IMG/VR virus record: IMGVR_UViG_3300021364_000106
Span: 1 to 31,333 of that record
Direction: 5' to 3' (one strand)
Length of the DNA: 31,333 nt
From: a virus
This document shows positions 22,567 through 30,112 of this stretch, in pieces. A program made the translations under genes and the position numbers. Each line of letters starts with the position of its first letter. Position 1 is the stretch's first letter. The notes under the pieces were generated by a model, which saw only the letters and a list, made by a program, of their open reading frames with translations, was not told where the DNA came from and ran no database searches.

Positions 22567-22683
22567 ATGGCATATAAAACTAAAGCAAAAGCTGGCAAGG
22601 CTACATTTAAAACCTGCGCTGGCTGTAAAACGAAGGCACTTTGCAAAGCAAAAAAGAAGTGTCTGAAGAAAGGCAAAAAGTAA
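22567..22683 (+). CDS. Tiny Lys/Cys-rich protein (38 aa)
   Basis: A 38-residue ORF, almost half Lys, with four cysteines in the order CAGC-x5-C-x5-C (17, 20, 26, 32). TTAGGAGGATAAT gives an excellent ribosome site. The Cys spacing could bind one zinc or form disulphides. It resembles in composition the small basic proteins at 11131-11812 but shares no clear motif. It fills the gap between two genes with its own site, so it is probably translated. Confidence 0.65.
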   Translation: MAYKTKAKAGKATFKTCAGCKTKALCKAKKKCLKKGKK

Positions 22684-22701
22684 TTAAATGAGGGTTGTGA
22701 C

Positions 22702-23172
22702 ATGGTTGTAGCAGAAACGCTTGCTGGCATAGCCCTCGTTAAATCTGCTGTAGAGGGAATAAAAAGTACTATCGCTACGGCAAACGATATAGGAGATATA
22801 GCAGGGCATGTAGATAAATTATTGCAAGGCCGAGATCAAGCTAATAAAGCTAAGCGTGAAGCTAGTACAGATCCTTTCAGTATTAAAAATATTGCAGAGG
22901 AAACTATAAACGCAAAGCTGGCTGAAGAACACCTTGATGAAATGCGCCAGTTAATAGACGCAAGATTTGGGTGGGGAACTTGGCAAGGCATAATAGCAGA
23001 AAGGGCTAGAAGAATACATGAGGCTAAAGAAGCGGAGAAAGCACTGAGACGTAAGAAGATGAAAGAGCATGATGAAATGGTAGAGACTGTCACTATTGGT
23101 GGCACTGTGATCATTGGTATTGTTGCTGTACTTGTTGCGGTGTATTTCTTCTTTAGGAGTATGTTTAGATGA
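22702..23172 (+). CDS. Helical protein with C-terminal membrane anchor (156 aa)
   Basis: The N-terminus, MVVAETLAGIALVKSAVEGI, begins a family I recall from marine phages. The middle is a long charged helix (about residues 75-126), and the end is a single membrane span (about 131-152, TIGGTVIIGIVAVLVAVYFF) with a short basic tail. This tail-anchored topology in the lysis cluster is consistent with a spanin-like or lysis-regulating role, but no spanin signature is visible. The last bases overlap the next start. Confidence 0.7.
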   Translation: MVVAETLAGIALVKSAVEGIKSTIATANDIGDIAGHVDKLLQGRDQANKAKREASTDPFSIKNIAEETINAKLAEEHLDEMRQLIDARFGWGTWQGIIAERARRIHEAKEAEKALRRKKMKEHDEMVETVTIGGTVIIGIVAVLVAVYFFFRSMFR

Positions 23173-23483
23173 CACAAAAGAAATTACAAAAAGAATCTAA
23201 GTATGCTGAGTATGATGAAGATGGTGATGGTATCGTGAGTGATGAGGAGTTATCTCACGTAAAAGCTATCAAAGAAACTGAGACAGCATTACGAAAGAAC
23301 TTAGCGCAACTGCGTATGGCAAGGTTTACACTTATTGCTATGGGCGTATTTACTGCAGCCATGTTTTTCGTACCTTTGGAGAGAGTAGAAGCTCTCGCAG
23401 ATATTAGTAACCTTTTCTATATATCAGGCGCTGGTATCGTAGGCGCATATATGGGAACTACAGCATGGATGGCTAGAAAATGA
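23169..23483 (+). CDS. EF-hand-containing membrane protein in lysis cluster (104 aa)
   Basis: Residues 16-27 (DEDGDGIVSDEE) fit a canonical 12-residue EF-hand calcium loop, with acids at 1, 3, 5 and 12 and Gly at 6. It is followed by a charged helix and two hydrophobic segments (about residues 50-68 and 80-98). Two membrane spans and a position next to the holin suggest a holin or anti-holin whose soluble part could sense calcium; that is inference. Only one EF-hand is present, where soluble EF-hand proteins usually pair them. ATGA overlaps both neighbours. Confidence 0.75.
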   Translation: MTQKKLQKESKYAEYDEDGDGIVSDEELSHVKAIKETETALRKNLAQLRMARFTLIAMGVFTAAMFFVPLERVEALADISNLFYISGAGIVGAYMGTTAWMARK

Positions 23484-23857
23484 TACAAGCATTGATTGGC
23501 CCAGTTACAGGGCTATTAGACAAATTCATACCTGACGCAGATCAGAAAGCTAAGTTGGCACACGACATAGCTACTATGTCAGAGAAACACGCTCAAGAAT
23601 TAGCACTTGCCCAAATAGAAGTTTTGAAGGCAGACGCCCAGGGAAATTGGTTTCAATCATCTTGGCGGCCCTTGATTGGCTGGATCTCAGGTCTCAGCCT
23701 TGGAATAAATTACATGGTAGCCCCGATCTGTGCAGGGTTTGGGATAACAATACCACAAGCAGATATGTCTGTGATGATGCCCTTAATGTTCGGCATGCTT
23801 GGAATCGGGGGGATGAGGTCATACGACAAAATGAAAAGGACGGATAGTAAAAAATGA
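23480..23857 (+). CDS. Holin, 3-TM GTA-holin-like (125 aa)
   Basis: The N-terminal amphipathic helix (VTGLLDKFIPDADQKAKLAH) leads to NWFQSSWRPLIGWISGLSLG, then NYMVAPICAGFG, and finally MMPLMFGMLGIGGMRSYDKM. The WRPLIGW string and the terminal GMLGIGGMRSYDK match the 3-TM holin group also seen in gene transfer agents. It forms the membrane lesion that frees the endolysin. It sits two genes before the M15 endolysin. Start ATG overlaps the preceding TGA. Confidence 0.85.
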   Translation: MIQALIGPVTGLLDKFIPDADQKAKLAHDIATMSEKHAQELALAQIEVLKADAQGNWFQSSWRPLIGWISGLSLGINYMVAPICAGFGITIPQADMSVMMPLMFGMLGIGGMRSYDKMKRTDSKK

Positions 23858-24039
23858 ATACTAAAGAAAGACAAAACGAAATAAGTAGTCTGTATCAGCA
23901 AGCTATGAAAGCTTGGGTCAGTGGCAATAGACTATCAAAAAATAAACAGATTCATATGATGCGCTGGAGACTGCGTAATGATTCTAAAGTAAAGAATCAA
24001 CAAATGAATAGTGATTCACAATTTAAGGATACCCAATGA
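23854..24039 (+). CDS. Hypothetical protein between holin and endolysin (61 aa)
   Basis: A small, very polar, Gln/Asn/Lys-rich protein (MNTKERQNEISSLYQQAMKA, then MRWRLRNDSK). Both ends overlap neighbours by ATGA, so it is co-translated with holin and endolysin. No membrane segment or signal is seen. It could be a lysis regulator by position alone. Confidence 0.65.
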   Translation: MNTKERQNEISSLYQQAMKAWVSGNRLSKNKQIHMMRWRLRNDSKVKNQQMNSDSQFKDTQ

Positions 24040-24488
24040 GTTTTGTATTATCAGAGAGAAGTCTTAGTAGGCTAGAAGGTGTAAACGATAGGCTAAGTAA
24101 AGTTGTTCAGTCAGCTATTGATTACACAAAAGTTGACTTTGGCGTCACCTGTGGACTTAGAACTGTAGAAGAACAGAAAGAGTTAGTAGAATCAGGTGCA
24201 TCACAAACAATGAACAGCAAGCATCTTGATGGTAATGCTGTAGATCTTGTTGCATACATAGGCCCCAAAATAAGTTGGGAGTTGAATGTTTACGATGACG
24301 TTGCCGAAGCTATCAAAACAGCAGCTATGGAACATGATCTGTCAATACGTTGGGGTGCAGCATGGCATGTCGAAGACATAAGAGAATGGCACGGAACTAT
24401 GGAAGAGCTTATGCTTGCGTATATTGATTTGCGTAGGCGACAAGGTAAGCGTCCATTTATAGATGCCCCACATTTTGAGGTGACATAA
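24036..24488 (+). CDS. Endolysin, M15-type D-Ala-D-Ala carboxypeptidase/L-Ala-D-Glu peptidase (150 aa)
   Basis: It cuts peptidoglycan peptide bridges. The zinc-peptidase signature SKHLDGNAVDLV (61-72) supplies ligands His63 and Asp70, and FIDAPHFEV (141-149) supplies Asp143 and third ligand His146. CGLRTVEEQKEL (39-50) is also typical of VanY/M15 endolysins. There is no signal peptide, so release depends on the holin. Normal single-domain length, no separate wall-binding domain. Confidence 0.92.
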   Translation: MSFVLSERSLSRLEGVNDRLSKVVQSAIDYTKVDFGVTCGLRTVEEQKELVESGASQTMNSKHLDGNAVDLVAYIGPKISWELNVYDDVAEAIKTAAMEHDLSIRWGAAWHVEDIREWHGTMEELMLAYIDLRRRQGKRPFIDAPHFEVT

Positions 24489-26878
24489 TGGCGTCAGTTA
24501 AGTTATTAAAATTCCTGGGTGAAGCACCACGTATTACTACAGAGTTGTTACCAGATGGTGCAGCACAGATAGCGTATAATGCTAAGCTGTATTCAGGAGA
24601 TTTAATACCTTATCGAAAGCCTGTGTTTGATAGGAACATAGGACGTACAGGCACTGTAAAAACAATATACCCACTTACTAGTCCAACAGGCACAGTCAAC
24701 TGGCTAGCATGGAATACTAGTGTTGATATTGTTAAAGCATCACAAGGCGATGCGTTTGAAGAGGATGAACAAAGATTTTATTACTCAGGTGATGGCCCAC
24801 CTAAAGTATCGACTTATGACTTAGCTACTTCTGGATCTGGCCCGTATCCTGCTGCAGGAGGTTTTTATCAGCTTGGACTCCCTTTACCAGACGTTAAACC
24901 TACTACGTCAGTAACAGCCTTTACTGCTTTGGATTCAGTATCGTTTTCTAGAGACTCAGCTAATCAGGCAACGATTGTAACAAATGGTAATCATAATATT
25001 AAAACGGGTAATATCATAACCGTTCGTGATTTTACAGGTACTACTCCAGAAACATTTAATGCTACAAACGTTACTGCTACAGTGCTTAGTGATACTAGTA
25101 TTCAGTATTTTAATACAGGTGATAATACTGCAACGACAGCTGACACAAATGGTAAAGTTGATCTTGCTGGTACTACACAAGCTCGTAATTACATATATAG
25201 CTGGATCACACCTTGGGATGAAGAATCAATTCCTTCCGCACCTTCAGAGACAGATTTTTTAAAAGAAGGCCAAGTTGTAACTCTTACTAACTTACCTACA
25301 GCTCCACCTACTGAACCTACATATAATTTTATACGTGGGATTAGATTGTATCGTACAATACCTACAGCATCAGGAACAGCTTACTATAAACTTACTGACG
25401 CTTGGTATCCTGTAGCAGTAGCTACAGTAGCTAGAGCAACTAACGTAGCAACAGTTGAGTTTGCTGATTATCATAACTTAGCTGTGGGTGACAGATTTAA
25501 AATTTCTGGTTGTACAGACACATCATTTAATGTGACAGACGGCATAGTTGTTTCTGTTACTGGTAACAAAACTATTACTTATGCAAGCTCTGGAGCAGAC
25601 AAGAACACTACAGCAGATACTACTGGTAAAAAATACCACGATGTAGCTGAGACTCCTGATGATAGCGCTAGGTATTTTGGTGATCCTGTACTTACTAACC
25701 CATATCATTTTGTAGATGATTTTCTATTTAGTAACCTTACTACAATATTAGGTAGTGCTGATAACGATGCACCTCCTGAAAATCTGCAAGGTTTAGCTCT
25801 TGCTGCCAACGGTATATTTGTAGGTTTCTTTGGAAACCAGATATGTTTTTCCCTACCTTATCAGCCTTATGCATGGCCTATTAAATTTAGGCTAACCACC
25901 GAATATAACATTGTTGCTTTAGGTGTATCGTCTGGTTTTATCGTAGCTTTGACAGAAGAGAATGCGTACCAAGTCACAGGTAGTACACCACAAAACATGG
26001 ACATTGCTAAGATAGATGTACCCTATCCATGCTTATCTAAAGATTCAGTAGTAAACATGGGATTTGGTATAATGTTTGCCACATATGGTGGCATGGCTGT
26101 GTACACTCCAGCTACAGGTGTAGATCTTATTACTAAATTTGTTCATGACTGGGATACGTGGAATGCCACGGTTGATCCTAGAACTGTTGTAGGAGCTTAC
26201 TACAATGGTAAGTATTTTGGATCTCATTCATCTGGTTCGTTTATATTTGAACAAGATCAACGGATTGGTGGGTATTTTGTATCTGTAGATTACACGTTCA
26301 CTGCAGCTTACGCAGATCCTGATACTAACAATTTTTATTTTGTATCTGGACAGCAGGGTGATTTGTTTGAGTGGGATAAAGGCACGGAACCACTTGCTCC
26401 ACTAGAGTGGAAGTCAAAAACAATTACAACAAAAGATTATCTTAATCTTGGGGCTGCTAGAGTTATTGCTGATTACGCAACACCAGACTCTCAGACTAAT
26501 GCTTTAATTGCTGCAAACGCATTAGTTCCTACAAATAACGCTACTGTGTGGGCAAACAATGCAGAAATAGGAACTATTAATGGGCCTACTGCAAACGCTA
26601 ATAATAGTACTATAACAGAACTTGGTACATTAAACTCAGCTCCTATACATGAAGATAACTTGACATCATATTTACAAGATGTCCCAGGTGCATTGCCTGT
26701 TACATTTAGATTCTGGGTTAACAAAGTGTTAGTTTACGAGAACACAATATCATCTGACAACATATTTAGATTGCCTACAGGTTACAGAAGTGATACATTT
26801 GAAGTGGGAGTGGCTGGCTCTGCTAGGATAAGAAGTATACACTTAGGTGAGACGCCATTCGGATTGAGGGCATCATAA
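24488..26878 (+). CDS. Probable tail nozzle / tail tubular B-like protein (796 aa)
   Basis: A large, strand-rich protein without membrane segments. Its C-terminal half has recurring short blade-like strands (FVGFFGNQICFSLPYQPYAW, GFIVALTEENAYQVTGSTPQ, GGMAVYTPATGVDLI, YFVSGQQGDLFEWDKG). This is compatible with the beta-propeller of podoviral nozzles such as T7 gp12. Residues 151-223 and 311-381 are two copies of an Ig-like insert. The nozzle joins the adaptor ring to the tail tip. It lies far from the adaptor genes, after lysis. TAATG start with GAGGTGAC upstream. Confidence 0.65.
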   Translation: MASVKLLKFLGEAPRITTELLPDGAAQIAYNAKLYSGDLIPYRKPVFDRNIGRTGTVKTIYPLTSPTGTVNWLAWNTSVDIVKASQGDAFEEDEQRFYYSGDGPPKVSTYDLATSGSGPYPAAGGFYQLGLPLPDVKPTTSVTAFTALDSVSFSRDSANQATIVTNGNHNIKTGNIITVRDFTGTTPETFNATNVTATVLSDTSIQYFNTGDNTATTADTNGKVDLAGTTQARNYIYSWITPWDEESIPSAPSETDFLKEGQVVTLTNLPTAPPTEPTYNFIRGIRLYRTIPTASGTAYYKLTDAWYPVAVATVARATNVATVEFADYHNLAVGDRFKISGCTDTSFNVTDGIVVSVTGNKTITYASSGADKNTTADTTGKKYHDVAETPDDSARYFGDPVLTNPYHFVDDFLFSNLTTILGSADNDAPPENLQGLALAANGIFVGFFGNQICFSLPYQPYAWPIKFRLTTEYNIVALGVSSGFIVALTEENAYQVTGSTPQNMDIAKIDVPYPCLSKDSVVNMGFGIMFATYGGMAVYTPATGVDLITKFVHDWDTWNATVDPRTVVGAYYNGKYFGSHSSGSFIFEQDQRIGGYFVSVDYTFTAAYADPDTNNFYFVSGQQGDLFEWDKGTEPLAPLEWKSKTITTKDYLNLGAARVIADYATPDSQTNALIAANALVPTNNATVWANNAEIGTINGPTANANNSTITELGTLNSAPIHEDNLTSYLQDVPGALPVTFRFWVNKVLVYENTISSDNIFRLPTGYRSDTFEVGVAGSARIRSIHLGETPFGLRAS
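24938..25630 (+). repeat. Duplicated Ig-like module within the nozzle gene
   Basis: The module encoded at about 24938-25156 and that at 25418-25630 share the order N-x-A-T-(I/V), NHN(I/L)-x-x-G-(N/D), FN-(A/V)-T and TADT-x-GK. This is the common phage strand pattern of small beta-sandwich inserts. The copies are diverged, so the duplication is old. Confidence 0.65.
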
Positions 26879-27237
26879 TGGCAACAAGATACGCAGCAAT
26901 ACCAGCAATACCGCAAGGGAACCTTACAGGGGCATCTACTATAGTGTTGATAACAGCACTAAAAGAAAACGTAGAGCTACTTACAGGTACTCGTGGGGAA
27001 GATGATTTAGCTAGTAAAGCTGTGGCTATAGATCAAATTAAGCAAACTGCACTTGGCAGACAAGATGCTGTAGCAGTAAATGCAAAAGGGTTAGGCGTTA
27101 CCATATCTGGTACAAACGTCCCAAATTATGATGATTATGTAAAGTTAGTTAACGATGTGCAAACATTGATGAATGATTTGTTTGCAACTAGAGAGGCAAT
27201 AGATACATTACTAGCACAATTAAAAGGACAGGCTTAG
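26878..27237 (+). CDS. Conserved structural protein, helical (119 aa)
   Basis: It begins ATRYAAIPAIPQGNLTGAST, then IVLITALKENVELLTGTRGE, a pattern I associate with virion proteins next to nozzle genes in aquatic podoviruses. The C-terminal half forms a helix (DDYVKLVNDVQTLMNDLFAT). It could be a fibre attachment or tail-needle subunit. The start overlaps the nozzle stop (TAATG). Confidence 0.65.
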   Translation: MATRYAAIPAIPQGNLTGASTIVLITALKENVELLTGTRGEDDLASKAVAIDQIKQTALGRQDAVAVNAKGLGVTISGTNVPNYDDYVKLVNDVQTLMNDLFATREAIDTLLAQLKGQA

Positions 27238-27246
27238 GAGGTAAAT

Positions 27247-28248
27247 ATGGTAGGTCTAAGAAAACGGCTTAGTCGCAGGCGAAGACAGCAAAGAGCTCAG
27301 CGCCAATCAGGACTATCGCCTAGTAGCTTTAATACACAGAGTACAACTCCTGGGGGTACTAAAGTTAATCAAGGTCGTGGGGGTACACTGACAGCAGCTC
27401 CTGCTAGTTTGCAAGCACCAACGGGTACTACGGCAGCTACTGCTAAAATTGCAGCCCCAGCTGCACAAGGCAGACCTTTAGGTGCACAAGCGCCAAATCT
27501 TGGCCCCTCTCTTGATGTACCACCAGCGTTACAAACTCTTATTAAAGGTGGTAACCTGCCTATGATTAACATGGCAGCTGTTAATAGACCTATCCCTACA
27601 GGTACAGGCACTTCTAATAGAAATGTTCCAGCTTTAGATTATCGTTTTCAGCCTTACGCTTTTGAAGAAGGTGGCATGGTTGGCCCTGGAGGTATGCCAG
27701 TACAACAAGGTATGGCGCAGCCTATGAATAAAGCACCTTTAACTCCTGAGCAAATGGATGGAGAGATGGCACGTACTGTCCAGAACAATCCACAAGCCAT
27801 CCAGCGTTTAGCTGCTGAGTTACAAAATGCTATTCAAACTGGTGAGCTTCAAGCAGATCAAGTAAACATGGGGCTACAGTTAGCACAGTCTGCTGTACAA
27901 GATCCTAGTCTTTACCCACAGCTACGTGAGTTTGCTCTTAACAATGGTTTGGCAGAACAAGATGATCTGCCTATGGAGTACGATGAAGGACTTGCGTTTA
28001 TAATTATACTTGCGTGTAAACTTGCATTAGGTATGCCAGTCCCTGGAATGGGGCAACCTATGGAGCAAGGTATGCCTAGTATGAGAGCTGGTGGGGCGTT
28101 ACCAAAAGAAAGCCCTAACCCAGGTGGTGGTATTCCTATCATGGCCCACGAAGGTGAGTACGTGATACCTAAAGAAGTTGTGGCAAGAAAAGGCACAGAA
28201 TTTTTTGACAAACTAATACAGGCAAACAATGGTTCAAAAGTCAGCTAA
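27247..28248 (+). CDS. Pro/Gly/Gln-rich virion protein with HEGEYVIPKEVV end (333 aa)
   Basis: The N-terminus is very basic (KRLSRRRRQQRAQR), then come long Ala/Pro/Thr/Gly-rich disordered stretches, a helical part around residues 165-235, and the C-terminal motif PIMAHEGEYVIPKEVVARKG, which recurs in phage internal or tail-associated proteins. Strong AGGAGG upstream. With the next three genes it forms the probable ejection-protein group. The basic N-terminus may contact packaged DNA; exact role unknown. Confidence 0.65.
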   Translation: MVGLRKRLSRRRRQQRAQRQSGLSPSSFNTQSTTPGGTKVNQGRGGTLTAAPASLQAPTGTTAATAKIAAPAAQGRPLGAQAPNLGPSLDVPPALQTLIKGGNLPMINMAAVNRPIPTGTGTSNRNVPALDYRFQPYAFEEGGMVGPGGMPVQQGMAQPMNKAPLTPEQMDGEMARTVQNNPQAIQRLAAELQNAIQTGELQADQVNMGLQLAQSAVQDPSLYPQLREFALNNGLAEQDDLPMEYDEGLAFIIILACKLALGMPVPGMGQPMEQGMPSMRAGGALPKESPNPGGGIPIMAHEGEYVIPKEVVARKGTEFFDKLIQANNGSKVS

Positions 28249-28729
28249 CGTAGTAGAGTTTCCAGCAAACTCATTTGACCCTTTGCTTCTTAGTACTAAG
28301 GAGCATTTCGATAAGTATTGGGCGTATGCAGAACCGCATATTAAAAAGTGTCTTGATGAAACAACACATGGTGAAATAGAGACCCATCATATATATGAGC
28401 GAGGATTGGCTGCACAGAATTATATTATAGTGGTTAAATCAGATGCAGGGCCAGAGCCAGAAGTAAAACTAGTTTTAGTGTTTGAACCACGTATATATCC
28501 TAATCTACCTGCTCTTAATTTGTTAGCCATAGGTGGTTCTGATTTAAAGTCTTTGTCAGATAAATACTGGGAAAAACTTTTAGGTTGGGCTTATATGAAT
28601 GGTGTTAGAGCTATAGAAGGTTTAGTTGGTAATCCAGCTATGGAACGTGTCATAAAACGATTAGGGTTTAAACCAGTATACACTCAAATGAGATTAGATT
28701 TAACGGAGGCTCCAGATGAAACAAATTGA
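28229..28729 (+). CDS. GNAT-fold-like protein among internal virion genes (166 aa)
   Basis: A 166-residue alpha/beta protein whose end, GVRAIEGLVGNPAMERVIKR, then LGFKPVYTQMRLDL, resembles the last part of GNAT acetyltransferases (helix, then GF-strand). The central strand VKLVLVFEPRIYP fits the core sheet. The usual acetyl-CoA loop (Q/RxxGxG/A) is not evident, so it may be non-enzymatic. T7-group phages carry a GNAT-like gp13 in a similar position, which is my main comparison. It overlaps the genes on both sides. Confidence 0.6.
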   Translation: MVQKSANVVEFPANSFDPLLLSTKEHFDKYWAYAEPHIKKCLDETTHGEIETHHIYERGLAAQNYIIVVKSDAGPEPEVKLVLVFEPRIYPNLPALNLLAIGGSDLKSLSDKYWEKLLGWAYMNGVRAIEGLVGNPAMERVIKRLGFKPVYTQMRLDLTEAPDETN

Positions 28730-30104
28730 TTATGTAACAAATACGGGGCTGACCCCGATAAATTTAGAACCATACACTGAACACGGTGGTGGCGGAGGGT
28801 TTAAAAAGATTGTAGCCGTTGCAGCTGCAGTTGCTATACCTTTTGCAGCACCTACGATTGCTGGAGCTATTGGTCTATCTGGGGCTATTGGGTCAGTCAT
28901 GGCTTCAGGTTTGGTAGGTGCAGGACTAGGAGCAGTAGCTGGACAGATTACTGGGCAAGGTGCAACTAGAGGTGCACTCCTCGGTGCTTTATCAGGTGGT
29001 GCTGCAGGTTACTTTAATCCAGGAACAAATCCTGCAACAGGTCAGAACTATCAAACGTTCTCTGGTACTCAATTTAGACCAGACGCTTACAATGCAGCAG
29101 TAGATGCTCAGAATGCTGCAAATCTAGCAGATATGGAAAGTATAGTAACTGCTGATGCAGGCATGACTAACATAGACACAACGCCTACGTTTACTGAAGG
29201 TGGTTCTACAGCTACTACACTAAATACACAGCCAGTTGCTGTAGAGGGTGGAACAGCACAGATTGTTCAGCCTGATGGTGGCGTTACACAATTTGGGCCT
29301 GGTGCTCAAAATACTGGGTCAGCTACAGGCCTACAAACCATGAACGCAGACGCAAGTGCTGCTGGCTTAAATACTGGTAGTACAGCAGCTGGTGGAACTA
29401 CTGGTGGAAGTGTATACGATGTTAAGCTAACAGGTGACAGGTTTGCTGACTTTAAGAATATAATGACAGGTAGATTCACTGATCCTAGAGCGTTAGCTGA
29501 TCTTTCCATTCAAGCTGGTATTAACGTGCTTGGCGCTACACTGCTGAAGCCAGAGTTGTCCGATGAAGAACAAGAACTAATAAACTTGCAAAAGCAACAG
29601 CTAGAAGAGTTAAAAGCAAAAGATGAGAAAGCTTATAATTTTGCTATGAAGCAAGCACAGGCGTTTCTTGATAAAGCTGAAAACTTTGATGTTCAGCAGT
29701 ATGCTAGACAAACATACGGTAGAACACTGAACAGGTTGGCACAAGCTAAACGAGAAGCACTACGTAAAATTAACCCTAACAGAGCTGGACTAAGAGCTGC
29801 AGAAGCAAGACGTTTTGATCTTGGTATAGGTTCGCAAGGTGGTACTGCTTATGATAGGGGTATGATTACAGGGCTAAAACAACAAGGCGATTACTATAAT
29901 AAAGCAGCTAGCACATTCCCAAGTGGTGGTGGTAACTATAGTGCAGCTTTAACAGGGCTAGAACAAACATATGCTAACTTAGCAAAGAAAAAATCAGATG
30001 CTCAAAAAGGTATAAATCAAATGTTTGGCCCACTACTAGTTGATGGTGGCGATGGTAATGAGGATTATCAATCATTTAAGCTAGTTCCAAGCAGTATTTC
30101 ATAG
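28716..30104 (+). CDS. Internal virion / DNA-ejection protein with hydrophobic Gly-Ala segment (462 aa)
   Basis: Residues about 30-110 are rich in Gly and Ala and hydrophobic (VAVAAAVAIPFAAPTIAGAI, GLVGAGLGAVAGQ, GALLGALSGGAAGY), a membrane-active type typical of proteins ejected from the virion. A Thr/Gly-rich linker follows (about 120-235). The C-terminal 200 residues are helical and Gln/Lys-rich (ELINLQKQQLEELKAKDEKA). By analogy with T7 gp14/P22 ejection proteins it would enter the host envelope during infection. Good GGAGG before ATG 28716, overlapping the previous gene by 14 bases. Confidence 0.75.
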   Translation: MKQIDYVTNTGLTPINLEPYTEHGGGGGFKKIVAVAAAVAIPFAAPTIAGAIGLSGAIGSVMASGLVGAGLGAVAGQITGQGATRGALLGALSGGAAGYFNPGTNPATGQNYQTFSGTQFRPDAYNAAVDAQNAANLADMESIVTADAGMTNIDTTPTFTEGGSTATTLNTQPVAVEGGTAQIVQPDGGVTQFGPGAQNTGSATGLQTMNADASAAGLNTGSTAAGGTTGGSVYDVKLTGDRFADFKNIMTGRFTDPRALADLSIQAGINVLGATLLKPELSDEEQELINLQKQQLEELKAKDEKAYNFAMKQAQAFLDKAENFDVQQYARQTYGRTLNRLAQAKREALRKINPNRAGLRAAEARRFDLGIGSQGGTAYDRGMITGLKQQGDYYNKAASTFPSGGGNYSAALTGLEQTYANLAKKKSDAQKGINQMFGPLLVDGGDGNEDYQSFKLVPSSIS

Positions 30105-30112
30105 GTGTACAC

